64,000 nucleotides of DNA. Source: CBDCAS01 sp965214015 (GTDB taxonomy: Bacteria; Pseudomonadota; Gammaproteobacteria; Coxiellales; Coxiellaceae). Of this stretch, positions 62,728 through 64,000 are shown in pieces; position 1 is the stretch's first letter; the number at the start of each line of letters is the position of its first letter. Position numbers and translations under genes: made by a program. The DNA is taken from contig CBDCAS010000020.1 in assembly GCA_965214015.1 (NCBI GenBank), positions 201,754-265,753 of the forward strand, in the 5' to 3' direction. The notes beneath the pieces were generated by a model. The model did not search any database, had not been told where the DNA came from, and saw only the letters and a list, made by a program, of their open reading frames with translations.

Positions 62728-63743
62728 TTAACGTGAGTTCGACCTAACTCATGCTAAGATTGAAAAATTGTTATTCAAATATAAAGAAGGCTTCTTAGTT
62801 TGTAAAGAATAAGCGACTAATCCAGCCAGGATGTTAACCCTACAATTGACAGGACTACGATGACGAGAGTGTTCTATCTGACTAATATTTTTTAATTGAT
62901 CAATGACGGTTTCAACAATCACACGTTTTCGTAATAATAATTTGTCGATCATTGGCATCAGTTTATTTTTCATATTTTTTCGTAGGCGTGTAATGAATTT
63001 TAAACCACGCAGGTATAATTGATTAAATAATTCAGAAGAAATATATCCTTTATCACCTATCAATTTACCCTCTAATCCTTGTGTTAACTCATCAACAGGT
63101 TTACGGTCATCCGTATTAGCTTTCGTTATTTTGAAAGCCAGTATTTCCCCTTTATCATTAATGACTAAATGCAGTTTAAAGCCGAAAAACCAACCCATAG
63201 TTGATTTCTATTTTTTAGCAAGCCCTTTAAAAACACGATTTGATGATGAACGTTTAGGATGGCACACAGATAATGTGGTAGAGTCAATAAAGTAAATTCC
63301 TGTTAATGTTTTGCTTTGGAAATGCATTAATAAACACAAGAGTACCAATATGGATGGCATCAGTTCAACGAAGCGATTATAACTGACCAAATCAGGGAAG
63401 GCTTTATACAAATGCTGTTTTACATAATTAATATAATAGGTTTTAAAATCACGATAATGACTTTGATGAAAGTGGATGACAATCGTCATGATTTCTGAGG
63501 GAGTCAGTCGGCATGACCTAGTTCTTTTTTTACTCAAATTAGGCAAAGAAGCTTTCTCTAATTCAGGCAATACTAATTGACAAAAATCATCGACAACACA
63601 ATATAAATCGACTAACTTATCCATACGGCTCTTCCTTTTAAGGTTTGATTTACTGAAATTAGCTGCTTTTGCACGAAACTTAACCATGAAAGAGCCTTTT
63701 ATTCAATCACTTACTTTACACCTTTTCATCGAACTCAGGTTAA
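62728..63743 (-). mobile_element. IS982-family insertion sequence relic
   Basis: Imperfect inverted ends TTAACGTGAGTTCGA (62728-62742) and the complement of TTAACCTGAGTTCGA (63729-63743) flank a transposase gene with an in-frame stop. The exact outer limits and target duplication could not be fixed. Confidence 0.75.
62749..63687 (-). pseudogene. IS982-family transposase with in-frame amber codon
   Basis: The two halves are in the same frame, separated by one TAG codon followed by AAATCAACT and then ATGGGTTGG. The N-terminal half ends with FIDSTTLSVCHPKRSSSNRVF and KGLAKK; the C-terminal half begins MGWFFGFKLHLVINDKGEIL and continues with LIGDKGYISSELF and RVIVETVIDQLKN. Together they give a normal IS982 transposase of about 310 residues. 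A single C-to-T change at a CAG codon would explain the stop. Confidence 0.85.
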
Positions 63744-63766
63744 TCTTCAAAAAAGTTCCTACAATC

Positions 63767-64000
63767 GCTGCGAGCCATGGAGCGCCGCAGGCGCAAGGCG
63801 AGTAATCCACGGTAGGCGCCGGATTTTTGTCGAGTGCCCCTGCACGAACACAAAAATCTATACGGCGGCGTCAGTCATTTGAGAGACGGGGCGTAGCAGC
63901 CCCGGTCTCATAGGGGTTGCGAAGCAACCGGTGACGAGGACGGCCGCGGCCCTAAGAGCGCCGTCGCGTTTGCGAGTCGATTTTGTCTATGGACAGACAA
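63767..64000. other. GC-rich run of compact hairpins at the window end
   Basis: This stretch is far richer in G and C than the rest of the window and is packed with short stems: GCGCC-gca-GGCGC (63782-63794), a roughly 10-bp stem with one bulge around GGGGC/GCCCC (63883-63909), GGTTGC-gaa-GCAACC (63915-63929), the palindrome GGCCGCGGCC (63942-63951) and TTGTCT/AGACAA (63983-64000). No protein frame was recognised. It may be a structured RNA, a repeat element or part of a foreign element, and it may continue past the window. Confidence 0.5.

Overview
The window looks like part of a low-GC chromosome of a gammaproteobacterium of the order Legionellales, most like Coxiella/Rickettsiella-type intracellular bacteria. 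This is inferred from the gamma-type gene blocks (dnaN-recF-gyrB, ftsY-rpoH, glyQ-glyS-rsmB, rpmH-rnpA-yidD-yidC-mnmE...mnmG-rsmG-parA-parB), a Com1-like DsbA protein, hybrid histidine kinases of the kind common in that order, many decaying insertion sequences, and a cyclodipeptide synthase of the XYP type, known from Rickettsiella.

Region 1 (1-21.3 kb) is a polymorphic-toxin locus. After the 3' part of an exported beta-helix protein comes one giant Rhs/YD-repeat gene (4455 aa) with an internal LysM domain, a variable C-terminal tip and an immunity-like gene. Downstream lie at least three further tip/immunity pairs. Each begins with a near-identical 0.4-1.0 kb copy of the Rhs gene just upstream of its tip and joins a different tip at the same Gly-Arg-Gly codons. 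More immunity-like genes follow (one Tsi6-like, one SseB-like), with toxin remnants and a last Rhs fragment cut by an IS110 relic. The arrangement looks like a store of silent tips that can be swapped into the expressed gene.

Region 2 (21.3-29.6 kb) is accessory and decayed: an IS110 relic, an exported SurE-like nucleotidase, a truncated membrane protein, two IS4/IS701-like elements with intact 5-bp target duplications (one splitting a probable iron-containing redox enzyme gene), and a hybrid histidine kinase whose 3' end is fused to a gene remnant.

Region 3 (29.7-45.1 kb) is core: dnaN-recF-gyrB without an adjacent dnaA; rsmD and two M16 peptidases on the minus strand; ftsY; rpoH behind a CIRCE-like operator; a DsbA/Com1-like protein; and an overlapping glyQ-glyS-rsmB operon.

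Region 4 (45.1-48.7 kb) starts with an AT-rich gap holding two perfect inverted DnaA boxes and sits where base skew appears to change sign, so it is the best oriC candidate. A hypothetical gene split cleanly by an IS630-like element follows.

Region 5 (48.7-58.1 kb) is the origin-side housekeeping run rpmH-rnpA-yidD-yidC-mnmE-(glycosyltransferase)-mnmG-rsmG-parA-parB, mostly with stop/start overlaps. Region 6 (58.1-64 kb) is accessory again: an IS6-family element, a cyclodipeptide synthase with its own strong promoter, an ArcB-like hybrid kinase, an IS982-family relic with an in-frame amber codon, and a GC-rich run of compact hairpins at the window end.

No tRNA, rRNA or CRISPR array was seen. 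All functions are read from sequence motifs and remembered family features; no database search was run.
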